From: Bacteroidales bacterium
Lineage (GTDB): Bacteria; Bacteroidota; Bacteroidia; Bacteroidales; P3
NCBI GenBank assembly: GCA_017449975.1
Contig: JAFSYK010000096.1
Span: forward strand, 1 to 64,000
Length of the DNA stretch: 64,000 nucleotides
Direction of reading: 5' to 3'
The notes beneath the pieces were generated by a model. It did not search any database. It had not been told where the DNA came from and saw nothing but the letters and a program-made list of their open reading frames with translations. Numbering within the stretch: position 1 is the first letter of the stretch; each line of letters begins with the position of its first letter. Position numbers and translations under genes: made by a program. Positions 17,127 to 25,948 of this stretch are shown piece by piece.

Positions 17127-18299
17127 TCACGCACCGAGCAACATCTGCACGATACGTTCGCAGGCATGGCCGTCGCCATAGGGGTTGACGGCGCGGTGCA
17201 TTTGATCGTAGTAGGCTGCATCGGTAAGCAAGCGTGACGTCTCACGGACGATCAGTTCTCTGTTGGTACCCACCAACTTCACGGTACCCGATTCAACCGC
17301 CTCGGGACGTTCGGTAGTGTCGCGCATCACCAGCACCGGCTTGCCCAGTCCGGGGGCCTCCTCCTGGATGCCACCCGAGTCGGTAAGCACCAGTGTAGAA
17401 CGCTCCATCATCATAACAAACTCCAGATATTCCAAAGGATTGATGAAGAACAGATTGCCGATGGCTTGCACAGAGGAGTCAATGGCGGTATCGATGCCAA
17501 ACAACTCACTGATAGGACGGCGCACATTGGGGTTGAGGTGCATTGGATAGACAAAGTCGACCCCCAGGAACTGCTCGGAAAGATCTTTGATGGCGGAGAG
17601 CATATTGATGAAGCCCTCACCAAAATTCTCGCGACGATGTCCCGTTATCAACACCATGCGACGACCGTCGGACAGACGGTTCAGATCGTATCCTGCCTGA
17701 AGCAGATTATTGGCAACCTGCGCCGTCAGCTGATTGTCGGTATGCAGTCTGTCGACCACCATGTGGAGCGCGTCGATAACGGTGTTGCCCGTGACGATAA
17801 TCTCTCCCTGTACATGCTCCGACCGCAAATTCTGCTCGGAGAGCGGCGTGGGAGAAAAGTGGTAGGTGGTAATACGTCCCGTGAGCTGTCGGTTCAGCTC
17901 CTCCGGCCATGGACTATAGGTGTTGTATGTGCGTAAACCCGCCTCGACATGACCCACCGCCACATGCTGGTAGAAGGCAGCGAGAGCCGCAGCAAAACTG
18001 GTGGTGGTGTCGCCATGCACCAACACCACATCGGGTGAGGTCTGCTGTATCACATCGCGCATGCCAACCAGCACACGCGATGTGACATCATACAGGTCTT
18101 GTCCCTGCTGCATAATATTGAGGTCATAGTCGGGCTTGACATCGAAAACGGAGAGCACCTGATCGAGCATCTGACGGTGCTGGCCAGTCACACAGACCAT
18201 TGTCTCAAAATCATCGGGGTAGTTTTGGAACCGCTTCACCAGCGGGCACATCTTAATAGCCTCGGGACGGGTACCAAAGACAAGCAGAACTTTTTTCAT
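17127..18299 (-). CDS. wecB: UDP-N-acetylglucosamine 2-epimerase (non-hydrolysing)
   Basis: Interconverts UDP-GlcNAc and UDP-ManNAc. The N-terminal VFGTRPEAIKMCPL (7-20), HVEAGLRTYNTYSPWPEELNR, GHRRENFGEG and LTDSGGIQEEAPGLGKP blocks are all intact, and the length of 390 is typical. It feeds WecC. It is 44 bases downstream of the M3 peptidase gene on the same strand, so they may share a transcript, and it is followed by a good terminator. A second, WbpI-like epimerase at 49951-51099 is clearly distinct. Confidence 0.95.
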   Translation of the reverse strand: MKKVLLVFGTRPEAIKMCPLVKRFQNYPDDFETMVCVTGQHRQMLDQVLSVFDVKPDYDLNIMQQGQDLYDVTSRVLVGMRDVIQQTSPDVVLVHGDTTTSFAAALAAFYQHVAVGHVEAGLRTYNTYSPWPEELNRQLTGRITTYHFSPTPLSEQNLRSEHVQGEIIVTGNTVIDALHMVVDRLHTDNQLTAQVANNLLQAGYDLNRLSDGRRMVLITGHRRENFGEGFINMLSAIKDLSEQFLGVDFVYPMHLNPNVRRPISELFGIDTAIDSSVQAIGNLFFINPLEYLEFVMMMERSTLVLTDSGGIQEEAPGLGKPVLVMRDTTERPEAVESGTVKLVGTNRELIVRETSRLLTDAAYYDQMHRAVNPYGDGHACERIVQMLLGA

Positions 18300-18343
18300 G
18301 GACGGATACGTTGGATGGGACGAATGGAAACAATAGTTTCGAA

Positions 18344-20470
18344 TTACAGCAAGCCACGGTTACGGAGCAGCGGGGTGACTGACGGGTCGTGACCACGGAA
18401 GTCGCGATAGAGCTGCATCAGGTCGCGTGTGTTGCCGCTCTCGAGAATCGTGCGGAACTTGCGAGCCAACTCCGGATTGTAGAGGTCGCCACTTTCCTTG
18501 AACGCCTGGAAGGCGTCGGCATCGAGGATGGCCGTCCATGTGTAGCTGTAGTAGCCAGCATCATAGCCCGTGGTGAAGATATGCTGGAAATAAGGGCTCT
18601 TGTAGCGAGACACAATCTCAGGAATCAGACCGATGCGGTCGAGTGCCTCTTTCTCGAACACCATAGGGTCGACATGCTGCGGGGTAGCAATGGTGTGGTA
18701 GTCCATGTCGAGCAGCGATGCCGCCAACAACTCAGTATTGATGAAACCCTGACCATAGGTCTGTGCCGCGGCAATCTTGTTGATCAAGCTGTCGGGAATT
18801 GCCTCATGGGTCTGATAGTGACGGGCATATTCCTTCATCACCTGCGGGTTGCGGCACCAGTTCTCCATAATCTGCGACGGCAGCTCCACGAAATCGCGCG
18901 GCACATTGGTACCGGCCAAAGAACCATAATGGCACTTGCTGAGCAAGCCGTGGAGGGCGTGACCGAACTCATGGAACAGGGTCTCGCTCTCGTCGAAGTT
19001 GAGCAGCGACGGCTTATCGCCCGTCGGCTTGGTAAAATTGCAAACCACCTGGATAATGGGGATAACATTCTTACCATCACGTGTGTAATGCTGGCCGCGG
19101 AATTCGGTCATCCAGGCACCGCTGCGCTTACTCTCGCGCGGGAAGAAATCCATATAAAGGATGCCAATCACATTACCACCGTCCAACACCTCGTAGGCGT
19201 GGGCCTCAGTGTTATAGGTCGGCAGGTCGGGGTTCTCGCGGAAGGTGATGCCGTACAGTTTATTGGCCACCATGAATGCGCCCTCACGCACGCCGTCGAG
19301 CGAGAAGTAGGGACGCACCACATCGTCGTCGAGCTGGTAGCGCTGCTGACGCAGGCGCTCGCTGTAGAAACGCCAATCCCACGGCTGCAGCTTGGCGGAT
19401 GCATCGGTTGCGGCAATCATGCGCTGGTACTCGGCACATTCGGTCTTGGCCTTTTTGAGTGCCGGCTGCCAAATCTGCATCAAGCATTTGTTGACCGCCT
19501 CGGGAGTCTTGGCGATGCAGTCGTCCAGCACGTAAGCGGCATGGGTGGGGAAGCCCAGAATATTGGCGCGTTCGAGACGCAGGTTGACCAACGTATCGAT
19601 AATCTTGGTGTTGTCGTACTCGCCACCGGCACAACGCGACGTGTAGGCGGTCCAAGCCTGCTCGCGGAGGTCACGACGACAGCTGTTCATCATAAAAGGT
19701 TCCCACGAAGGCATGTGCAACGTAACCACATATTTACCCTTTGTTTCGGGATTGGCATCGGCCGCCTCGCGGGCCGCTGCAATCTGGTCAGTCGTCATGC
19801 CGTCGAGCTGGGTGCTGTCGAGCACCAGCTTGTAGGCGTTGGTGGCCTTGAGCACATTCTGTGCAAAGCGCAGCGTCAGCGAAGCAATCTGTTCGTTGAG
19901 CTGACGGAAACGCTCCTGTTTGTCGGCCGGCACATTGGCACCACCCCGCACAAAACCCCTATAGGTCTCCTCGAGCAAACGGAGCTGCTCGGCGTTGAGG
20001 TTGCCACTGTCGCACGTACCGTCGGCATGGAAATATTGGTCATAGACCGTCTTGACGCGCTGGAACAGGGCGGCATTGAGCGCGATATCGTCACCATGTG
20101 CCGACAGCTTAGGTGTCACCTCTTCGGCGATGGCCTCCATCTCGGGACTGTTCTCACACTCGCTGAGGTTGAAAAAGACGCTGGCCACCTGGCTCAACAG
20201 CTCGCCACTGTATTCGTAAGCCTCAATGGTATTGGCAAATGTAGGAGCCTCGCTACTATTGACGATAGAGTCGATGGCGGCTTTCTGCTGACGCATGCCC
20301 TCTTCGAAAGCAGGCATATAATGCTCCGTCTTGATGCGAGCAAAATCGGGGATTTCATAGGGCGTGTTCCACGCCGAAAAGAACGGATTATCCATATTTT
20401 TCTTGTCCTTGCAAGCCGTCATGGCACAGAGGACGACGGTCATTGCGGTTAAGGTGAATATTTTTTTCAT
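18344..20470 (-). CDS. dcp: M3 family metallopeptidase, dipeptidyl carboxypeptidase-like lipoprotein
   Basis: Zinc oligopeptidase that removes C-terminal dipeptides. The metal site is FHEFGHALHG (HEFGH at 500-504), with the downstream GYDAGYYSYTWTAILDADAF block typical of Dcp/oligopeptidase A. The length of 708 is normal. The N-terminus is a lipoprotein signal with lipobox AMTAC (Cys20), so it is probably periplasmic and membrane-anchored. The gene is monocistronic or leads into wecB. A single hairpin repeat lies just upstream at 20536-20595. Confidence 0.93.
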   Translation of the reverse strand: MKKIFTLTAMTVVLCAMTACKDKKNMDNPFFSAWNTPYEIPDFARIKTEHYMPAFEEGMRQQKAAIDSIVNSSEAPTFANTIEAYEYSGELLSQVASVFFNLSECENSPEMEAIAEEVTPKLSAHGDDIALNAALFQRVKTVYDQYFHADGTCDSGNLNAEQLRLLEETYRGFVRGGANVPADKQERFRQLNEQIASLTLRFAQNVLKATNAYKLVLDSTQLDGMTTDQIAAAREAADANPETKGKYVVTLHMPSWEPFMMNSCRRDLREQAWTAYTSRCAGGEYDNTKIIDTLVNLRLERANILGFPTHAAYVLDDCIAKTPEAVNKCLMQIWQPALKKAKTECAEYQRMIAATDASAKLQPWDWRFYSERLRQQRYQLDDDVVRPYFSLDGVREGAFMVANKLYGITFRENPDLPTYNTEAHAYEVLDGGNVIGILYMDFFPRESKRSGAWMTEFRGQHYTRDGKNVIPIIQVVCNFTKPTGDKPSLLNFDESETLFHEFGHALHGLLSKCHYGSLAGTNVPRDFVELPSQIMENWCRNPQVMKEYARHYQTHEAIPDSLINKIAAAQTYGQGFINTELLAASLLDMDYHTIATPQHVDPMVFEKEALDRIGLIPEIVSRYKSPYFQHIFTTGYDAGYYSYTWTAILDADAFQAFKESGDLYNPELARKFRTILESGNTRDLMQLYRDFRGHDPSVTPLLRNRGLL

Positions 20471-20535
20471 ACTGAATGGTATTTGTTATTTACGGTTTAA
20501 CGATGAAAGGCAACCACTAATTATTCGTCTTGTTC

Positions 20536-20595
20536 GAACACGAATTGCACGAATAACACGAATAATAATTCGTTAGATTCGCTAGATTCGTGTTC
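20536..20595. repeat. Single CGAAT/ATTCG hairpin repeat
   Basis: GAACACGAA (20536-20544) and TTCGTGTTC (20587-20595) are perfect complements. Between them, CGAAT recurs three times at 9-nt spacing, followed by ATTCG at 9-nt spacing. It is nearly identical to the unit at 366-425 and lies between the M3 peptidase start and the TlpA-like gene's stop. Confidence 0.85.
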
Positions 20596-20644
20596 TCAAT
20601 AATAATTAGAGGTTTACAAAACTCATTAGCTATGAAATCTGTAA

Positions 20645-22072
20645 TTATCTTTTCTCAATCGGTTTACACAAAGCATTTACTATCTTTTCGAAAGATTCGG
20701 CGTTGAACTTCTTGGCCATGATACGGTTTTCCTCATCGAGCAAAAACATCTGCGGCGTGGTGATGACATTATAGACATCGTGCCAGTCAATGTTGGCTTC
20801 TCCGCCATCCAGATTGAGCCAATCGAGGTGATGGTCTGCGATAAACTTGTGCCACAACGGACGAGTGGCATCGTCGGGTTCACTGAGTATGGCAAATGTA
20901 CCGATATCATACGTCTCGGACAGTCGCTTGTAAGCCTCGTAAATGGCTGGAACCATGGTTTTACAGTGGCCGCAAGTAGGCGACCAGAACACCAGCAGCT
21001 TGTAACGGTTGGGCAGATGGTGCAGCGAATGAGGCACCCGCAGTGTGTCGAACAATATCAGCTCGGGCGCGGTGCGACCGATAAGCAGTTTGTCCCATTT
21101 CTCCGCCATTGCCGTCATTTCGTCAATCGTGGACGAGGCGCACCAGAAAGCTTCGCCAGAGGCATAGTAGCGTTGAATCATGTGGACAGCCACCGCTTCG
21201 TAGGCGGTGATATTACTGCGCAAATACTTCTCTTTAATCGTGTGTACCAACCACTTGAAATTCTCGCGAGAGGGGCGTGCCCGATCGATGAGGCTGTCGG
21301 ATCGGGCGATAATCTCCTCTGGAGGAGCTCCTTTGAGGTAGATATCGAAGTAGTCCATCACTCGCTGATAGAAGACCGCCTTGGGCGTGCGCACCAACAT
21401 ATCGTCATGGAGCGGCATACTGTCGAAGTAGTGCTCCATCAGATACTCATAACGTTGTTGCTGCGACAGCGTATCTCCATTGGCCGAGAGTAACGGAACC
21501 AAAGAGCGGGGGTCCTTGGTGGCACGCATGAGCATCGAAATCATGCGATCCGGATTCTGACGGATAACCTGCTCTTTCCAGTCGTACTGCTGATTCCGCA
21601 TCTCCTCTTCCAATTGTCGGCGCGTAGCGCTGTCAGCCTGATGAAAACGCTGCTGGAAATCGGCATAGATACGATTGCTGCCCCGCTTATAATTGAAAAA
21701 GAAATCGTTCTCCTTCGAACCCTTCACCTCCATATTGCCCACCCAGTCAGCCTCGTCGGTGACAAAAGTAAAAAAGGGCTTCTCGTGGTAGACGATAAAA
21801 TCCATCCATCGTGACGGCGAAGCGGAGAAGAAATACATACCGGGGAGCAGCATCGTTTTGTCGCTGCTGAACACGAAACGACCTTTCTTGTCACGTCGTG
21901 CCGTGTCGAGCACATAGCTACCTTCTGCATAATAGTAGCCCATGTACATGACGGTATCTTGGTTGTTTCGGATGGTCAGCGTGATGCGATAATTATCCGA
22001 TTTCGCCTCGGCGGAACCGGTCACCAACCATGCGAACAGCAACAAAGACAGTGCGTGAATGCAATTTTTCAT
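20645..22072 (-). CDS. TlpA-like thioredoxin-fold protein with DUF4369-type N-terminus
   Basis: Predicted periplasmic disulfide-active protein of a Bacteroidota type. It has a signal peptide (hydrophobic ALSLLLFAWLVTG), a beta-rich N-terminal domain (about 25-130), a helical middle, and a C-terminal thioredoxin domain with FWSPTCGHCKTM (CGHC active site at about 367-370). LLDEENRIMAKKF follows the cis-Pro segment ITTPQMF. The ATG at 22072 is chosen; a GTG two codons upstream is the only alternative. At 475 residues the size is normal for this group. It is probably a thiol-disulfide oxidoreductase; the client is unknown. Confidence 0.85.
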   Translation of the reverse strand: MKNCIHALSLLLFAWLVTGSAEAKSDNYRITLTIRNNQDTVMYMGYYYAEGSYVLDTARRDKKGRFVFSSDKTMLLPGMYFFSASPSRWMDFIVYHEKPFFTFVTDEADWVGNMEVKGSKENDFFFNYKRGSNRIYADFQQRFHQADSATRRQLEEEMRNQQYDWKEQVIRQNPDRMISMLMRATKDPRSLVPLLSANGDTLSQQQRYEYLMEHYFDSMPLHDDMLVRTPKAVFYQRVMDYFDIYLKGAPPEEIIARSDSLIDRARPSRENFKWLVHTIKEKYLRSNITAYEAVAVHMIQRYYASGEAFWCASSTIDEMTAMAEKWDKLLIGRTAPELILFDTLRVPHSLHHLPNRYKLLVFWSPTCGHCKTMVPAIYEAYKRLSETYDIGTFAILSEPDDATRPLWHKFIADHHLDWLNLDGGEANIDWHDVYNVITTPQMFLLDEENRIMAKKFNAESFEKIVNALCKPIEKR

Positions 22073-22088
22073 TTCCACAATTTCGCAG

Positions 22089-22096
22089 CAAAATTA
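22089..22096 (-). promoter_or_regulatory. Candidate -7 box for the TlpA-like gene
   Basis: The minus strand reads TAATTTTG, a match to TAnnTTTG, giving a very short leader before the ATG at 22072. Confidence 0.35.
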
Positions 22097-22109
22097 ACAA
22101 AAAAAATTT

Positions 22110-22322
22110 AGAAGCTGTTTAAATTTAACCCAATGTTTTTCTTAAAGTACATGAACGGCATATTTGATTTTTCATTTCCTCTACCCAAAAGGTGGCCAAA
22201 ATTGGGATATAAAAGTGTCAAAAAGGTAACCAAATGGTGACCAATAATCATTTCTAATATCAGTTTTTTTCTATAATTTTCATGCGTTTGCCCTGCTCAT
22301 CAATCAAACTTAAACAGCTTCT
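22110..22322. mobile_element. MITE-like element with 13-bp terminal inverted repeats
   Basis: AGAAGCTGTTTAA (22110-22122) and TTAAACAGCTTCT (22310-22322) are perfect 13-bp inverted repeats bounding 213 AT-rich bases with no open frame. This is the bulk of the 340-base gap between divergent genes. No clear target-site duplication is seen. It could be a deletion derivative of an insertion sequence, or the arms could be regulatory. Confidence 0.5.
22191..22242 (+). promoter_or_regulatory. Three GGTNNCCAAWW sites upstream of the export operon
   Basis: GGTGGCC (22191-22197), GGTAACC (22225-22231) and GGTGACC (22236-22242) are each followed by CAA-rich sequence. Their spacings of 34 and 11 bases place them on one face of the helix. 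They are candidate binding sites for a regulator of the Wza-Wzz operon. Confidence 0.35.
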
Positions 22323-22337
22323 TATCAAAAAAAAACG

Positions 22338-22345
22338 TAACTTTG
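22338..22345 (+). promoter_or_regulatory. Candidate -7 box for the polysaccharide export operon
   Basis: TAACTTTG matches TAnnTTTG, 67 bases before the ATG of the Wza-like gene and just outside the inverted-repeat element. No clear TTTG -33 box is present. Confidence 0.55.
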
Positions 22346-22412
22346 CAAAATCATATATAAGTACACAAAACATTTCATTCAAAACACAGTAATAACAAAA
22401 TACCAAAGGTTT

Positions 22413-24785
22413 ATGCGTAAAGTTCTTATTTTCCTACTACTCGGTTTTGCCTATACTGGTATTGCGCAGGCCCAGATGAGTGACGACGAAATCGCCGCTT
22501 ATATCAAATCGGCGGCTTCGGCAGGAAAATCCGAGCAACAGATTGGTGAAGAGCTCATAACCAAAGGCGTAACCATAGAACAGCTGCAGTATATCAAACA
22601 AAACATAGAAAGAAGAAGCGGCTCGTCGCTAAGTTCCTCTTCCGGGGCAATCCATCACGACGCCCGTTTCCAGACGGCCGGCATCAGTCCGGTGGGACAG
22701 CCCGAGGGGGAACACTCCTCCCATTCGTCCAGCGGTTCCGACATCTTCGGTCACGACATGTTCCATTCCAAGAGTATGTCGTTTGAACCCAACGAGAATG
22801 CGGCCACCCCGGCCAACTACAAGCTGGGACCCGGCGATGAAGTGAATGTCGACATTTGGGGCACCAGTGAAGCCAGTTTCAAACAAAAAATCTCGCCCGA
22901 GGGCATCATTATGATTCCTCAAGTGGGTGCCCTCACTTTGAGTGGACTGACCCTCAAGCAAGCCACCGAGAAAATTCGTCACGCAGTGTCGCGCCGCTAC
23001 GCCGGACTGGGCGTTGGTGGCAGCACCCAAATCAGTGTGACACTGGGACATATCCGCACCATCAACGTCCACCTCATGGGCGAAGTGGAGGTACCTGGCA
23101 CCTATCGTCTTTCCTCGTTCACCACGCTTTTCAATGCCATGTACCGTGCCGGTGGCGTCACCGGGGCCGGTTCGTTGCGTAACGTGCGAATTGTGCGCGA
23201 CGGTGCCACCGTTGACACAGTAGACATCTACGAATTCTTCTACCACGGCAGCATGAGCGACGACCTCAGCCTGCATGACGGCGACGTCATCATCGTGCCG
23301 CAATATGACCAAATGGTCACCATCGAGGGCCAGGTGAGACGTCCGATGCGCTACGAACTCAAACGCGGCGAGACACTCGCCGACGCCATACGCTATGCTG
23401 GCGGCTTTTCAACCACTGCCTACACAGACCAGTTGAAACTGATCCGCAAGAGCGGTCGTGAAAAACAAATCTTCACCTTAAATGAGGCCGACTATTCGCA
23501 ATTCGTAATGGCCGACGGCGACATCGTCTCCGTTGAATCCAACCTGAAGCGTTTTGAGAACATGGTCCTCATAGAAGGCGCAGTGCTCCGTCCCGGTGAA
23601 TATGAACTGGGCGGCAGCATCACCACAGTGAAAGAGCTCATCGCCCATGCCGACGGCCTGACGCCCGACGCCTTCCTGGGTCGCGCTGTCATCATTCGCG
23701 AAAACGAAGACCTTTCCCTCCGAACCTTGGCCATCGATTTGGAGAAGGTAATGAACGGAGAAAACCCCGACATCACACTGCAGAAAAACGACATGCTGGT
23801 CATCTCGAAGATCAACAGCCTGCAAGATATCGGTCCCCTGTACATCATGGGTTGGGTAAACCACCCTGGTTCTGTCCCCTATGCTGACAACACAACCATT
23901 GAAGACATGGTGGTGCGTGCCGGCGGTTTCAAACACGGTGCCTCAACCATCCGCGCCGACGTAGCCCGTCGTATCTACGATCCGAAGAGCAACACCTCTT
24001 CTGGGCAGCTGGCACAGGTCTTCACCATGGAATTCACCGATGAATTGTCCTTGTCGGAGAATAACTTCATCTTGGAGCCTTACGACATTGTTATTGTGAG
24101 ACGCAGCCCTGACTACCACATACAGAAGAAAGTGACCATCAAAGGCGAGGTACTTTTCCCGGGCGAATATATACTCACCTCTTCTGACGAGCGCTTGAGT
24201 TCAATCGTGAACCGCGCAGGTGGACTGACGAAGAATGCCTACGCCAACGGCTGCCGCCTAAGACGAGAAGTCAGTGCGGCCGATCGCAAGGACTTGCTTA
24301 ACGCCATGGAAAATATTGACGAAGACGGCAGAGTAACTGGCGACATACGCGACCAAGCTCAATCCCTGGTTTTCCCCATCGGTATCCAGCTCACGAAAGC
24401 CATGAAACGTCCCAATTGCGACTATGATGTAGTGCTTCAGGACGGCGATGAAATCACTATCCCCAGCTACAATGGCATCGTGCGCATCAACGGTGAGGTA
24501 ATGCGTCCCAACGCTGTGGCCTATGTCAAAGGCAAGCACGCACGCTATTATATCAACCAAGCCGGTGGATTCAGCTCCAAGGCAAAGAGATGCCGTACCT
24601 ACGTCGTTTACCCCAATGGCACCATGTCACGTGCACGCTGGTGTACCCGCATTGAACCCGGCAGCGATATTATAGTGCCGCAGAAGGTGGAATCCAAACC
24701 TGTAAACACCACCGAGGTGTTGGCTCTCAGCACTGCCGCCGCCTCTATGGTATCGGTCATCATTGCCCTCATTAAACTGTTTTAA
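22413..24785 (+). CDS. Polysaccharide export outer-membrane protein (Wza-like, multiple SLBB domains)
   Basis: Predicted outer-membrane channel for surface polysaccharide. The signal peptide ends near IAQAQ (residue 20), followed by a short helical domain. A poly-export domain starts at about 135 (YKLGPGDEVNVDIWGTSE). Several SLBB ligand-binding repeats follow, recognisable by recurring GEVxxPGxY phrases such as GEVEVPGTYRLS, GAVLRPGEYELGG, GEVLFPGEYIL and GEVMRPNAV. A C-terminal hydrophobic helix (VLALSTAAASMVSVIIALI) replaces the amphipathic helix of E. coli Wza. At 790 residues it is about twice Wza, as usual in Bacteroidota. It is the first gene of the operon with the Wzz-like protein. 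Confidence 0.92.
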   Translation: MRKVLIFLLLGFAYTGIAQAQMSDDEIAAYIKSAASAGKSEQQIGEELITKGVTIEQLQYIKQNIERRSGSSLSSSSGAIHHDARFQTAGISPVGQPEGEHSSHSSSGSDIFGHDMFHSKSMSFEPNENAATPANYKLGPGDEVNVDIWGTSEASFKQKISPEGIIMIPQVGALTLSGLTLKQATEKIRHAVSRRYAGLGVGGSTQISVTLGHIRTINVHLMGEVEVPGTYRLSSFTTLFNAMYRAGGVTGAGSLRNVRIVRDGATVDTVDIYEFFYHGSMSDDLSLHDGDVIIVPQYDQMVTIEGQVRRPMRYELKRGETLADAIRYAGGFSTTAYTDQLKLIRKSGREKQIFTLNEADYSQFVMADGDIVSVESNLKRFENMVLIEGAVLRPGEYELGGSITTVKELIAHADGLTPDAFLGRAVIIRENEDLSLRTLAIDLEKVMNGENPDITLQKNDMLVISKINSLQDIGPLYIMGWVNHPGSVPYADNTTIEDMVVRAGGFKHGASTIRADVARRIYDPKSNTSSGQLAQVFTMEFTDELSLSENNFILEPYDIVIVRRSPDYHIQKKVTIKGEVLFPGEYILTSSDERLSSIVNRAGGLTKNAYANGCRLRREVSAADRKDLLNAMENIDEDGRVTGDIRDQAQSLVFPIGIQLTKAMKRPNCDYDVVLQDGDEITIPSYNGIVRINGEVMRPNAVAYVKGKHARYYINQAGGFSSKAKRCRTYVVYPNGTMSRARWCTRIEPGSDIIVPQKVESKPVNTTEVLALSTAAASMVSVIIALIKLF

Positions 24786-24841
24786 CGCAGCATCGGAAAC
24801 ATCTTTATCAGCCCCTACCCCAACAGAAATCTGCATATTAT

Positions 24842-25933
24842 ATGGACGAGCAGAAAAAAACAGCCGAAGAAAACCAAGGTGAGTTCTTGGACATCGACCT
24901 CATAAAGATATACAAACAGTTAAAATCCAGCTGGAAGCGGATTGGCATATGGTGCTTTATCGCCTTTGCGATAAGTCTGGTAATTGCATTTAGCATCCCA
25001 CCCAAATATTCTGTCACCACAGAACTGGCTCCCGAACTTTCCTCCAATACCTCTCGATTAGGGTCGATCACCAGTATGTTGGGCATGTCGACCATCGCCG
25101 GTGGTTCCGACGCCATCTATCCCAGCCTCTATCCTCAGCTAAAAGAGTCCACCCCCTTCATGGTCAACCTACTCACTTCCAATGTCACGATAGAAGACGA
25201 AGAGGACCATCACACCGAGGTCGTAAGTGTGCGCACCTATATGAAGGAACACATGCGCAAACCCTGGTGGGGAACAGCAATCAAATGGGTTGGCGACCTG
25301 TTCTCCTCCGAGAAAGAGAGTGCTCGCGACACCATAGACCCCTACCATCTCACCGAAAGCGAAACCCGCCTGATCGAGAAGCTGTCAAAATTGGTGGATG
25401 TGGAAATTGACAATAAAACAATGGGTATCACCATTAGTGCCAAGGCGCAGAACGCACACGTGGCGGCTGACATGTGCAACACCGTCACTAGCTTGCTGCA
25501 ACAAAGTGTGGCTGACTACCGCACCAACAAAGCCAAACAAGATTTGGCTTACTACCAGACCCTGTACGAGGAGGCCAAGGCGGAATACCATCAGGCACAG
25601 AGCAATTATGCGCACTATGTCGACAGCCACCAGGGCGTCGTCCTTCTCAGCGTCAAAGTAGAACAGGACCGCCTACAAAACGAGAAGAACCTGAAATACC
25701 AGCTTTATAACTCCATCGCCAGCGAGCTGCAGCACGCCAAAGCCAAGGTACAGCAAGAGACGCCGGTATTTGCCGTGGTGGTTCCCGCCACCATCCCTGT
25801 CAAACCCTCTTCGCCGCAAAAGAAAATCATCGCGGCGGTGTTCCTTTTCCTAGGTTTTGTCGGCGGAAGCTTGGATGTACTCTTTTGGCACAAAAAAGAG
25901 GAAGACACCGACGAGGCTCCGGCAAAGGCCTAA
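24842..25933 (+). CDS. Wzz-type chain-length determinant protein
   Basis: Polysaccharide co-polymerase in the inner membrane. The N-terminal transmembrane helix is at about 35-52 and is followed by the Pro-rich SIPPKY. A long periplasmic region with coiled-coil character (about 210-300) leads to the C-terminal helix (KKIIAAVFLFLGFVGGSLDVLFW, about 325-347) preceded by the family's P-rich PATIPVKPSSPQKK. There is no kinase domain, so it is not a Wzc. The gene lies 56 bases after the Wza-like gene and 15 bases before the MurB-like gene. Confidence 0.9.
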   Translation: MDEQKKTAEENQGEFLDIDLIKIYKQLKSSWKRIGIWCFIAFAISLVIAFSIPPKYSVTTELAPELSSNTSRLGSITSMLGMSTIAGGSDAIYPSLYPQLKESTPFMVNLLTSNVTIEDEEDHHTEVVSVRTYMKEHMRKPWWGTAIKWVGDLFSSEKESARDTIDPYHLTESETRLIEKLSKLVDVEIDNKTMGITISAKAQNAHVAADMCNTVTSLLQQSVADYRTNKAKQDLAYYQTLYEEAKAEYHQAQSNYAHYVDSHQGVVLLSVKVEQDRLQNEKNLKYQLYNSIASELQHAKAKVQQETPVFAVVVPATIPVKPSSPQKKIIAAVFLFLGFVGGSLDVLFWHKKEEDTDEAPAKA

Positions 25934-25948
25934 TATTGAAACAAGACC

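Noticed and set aside
18389-20452. A 687-codon open frame on the plus strand opposite the M3 peptidase gene
   Set aside because: It is the antisense shadow of a gene with strong motifs. Long antisense frames arise from GC-biased codon use here, and the translation shows no family motif.
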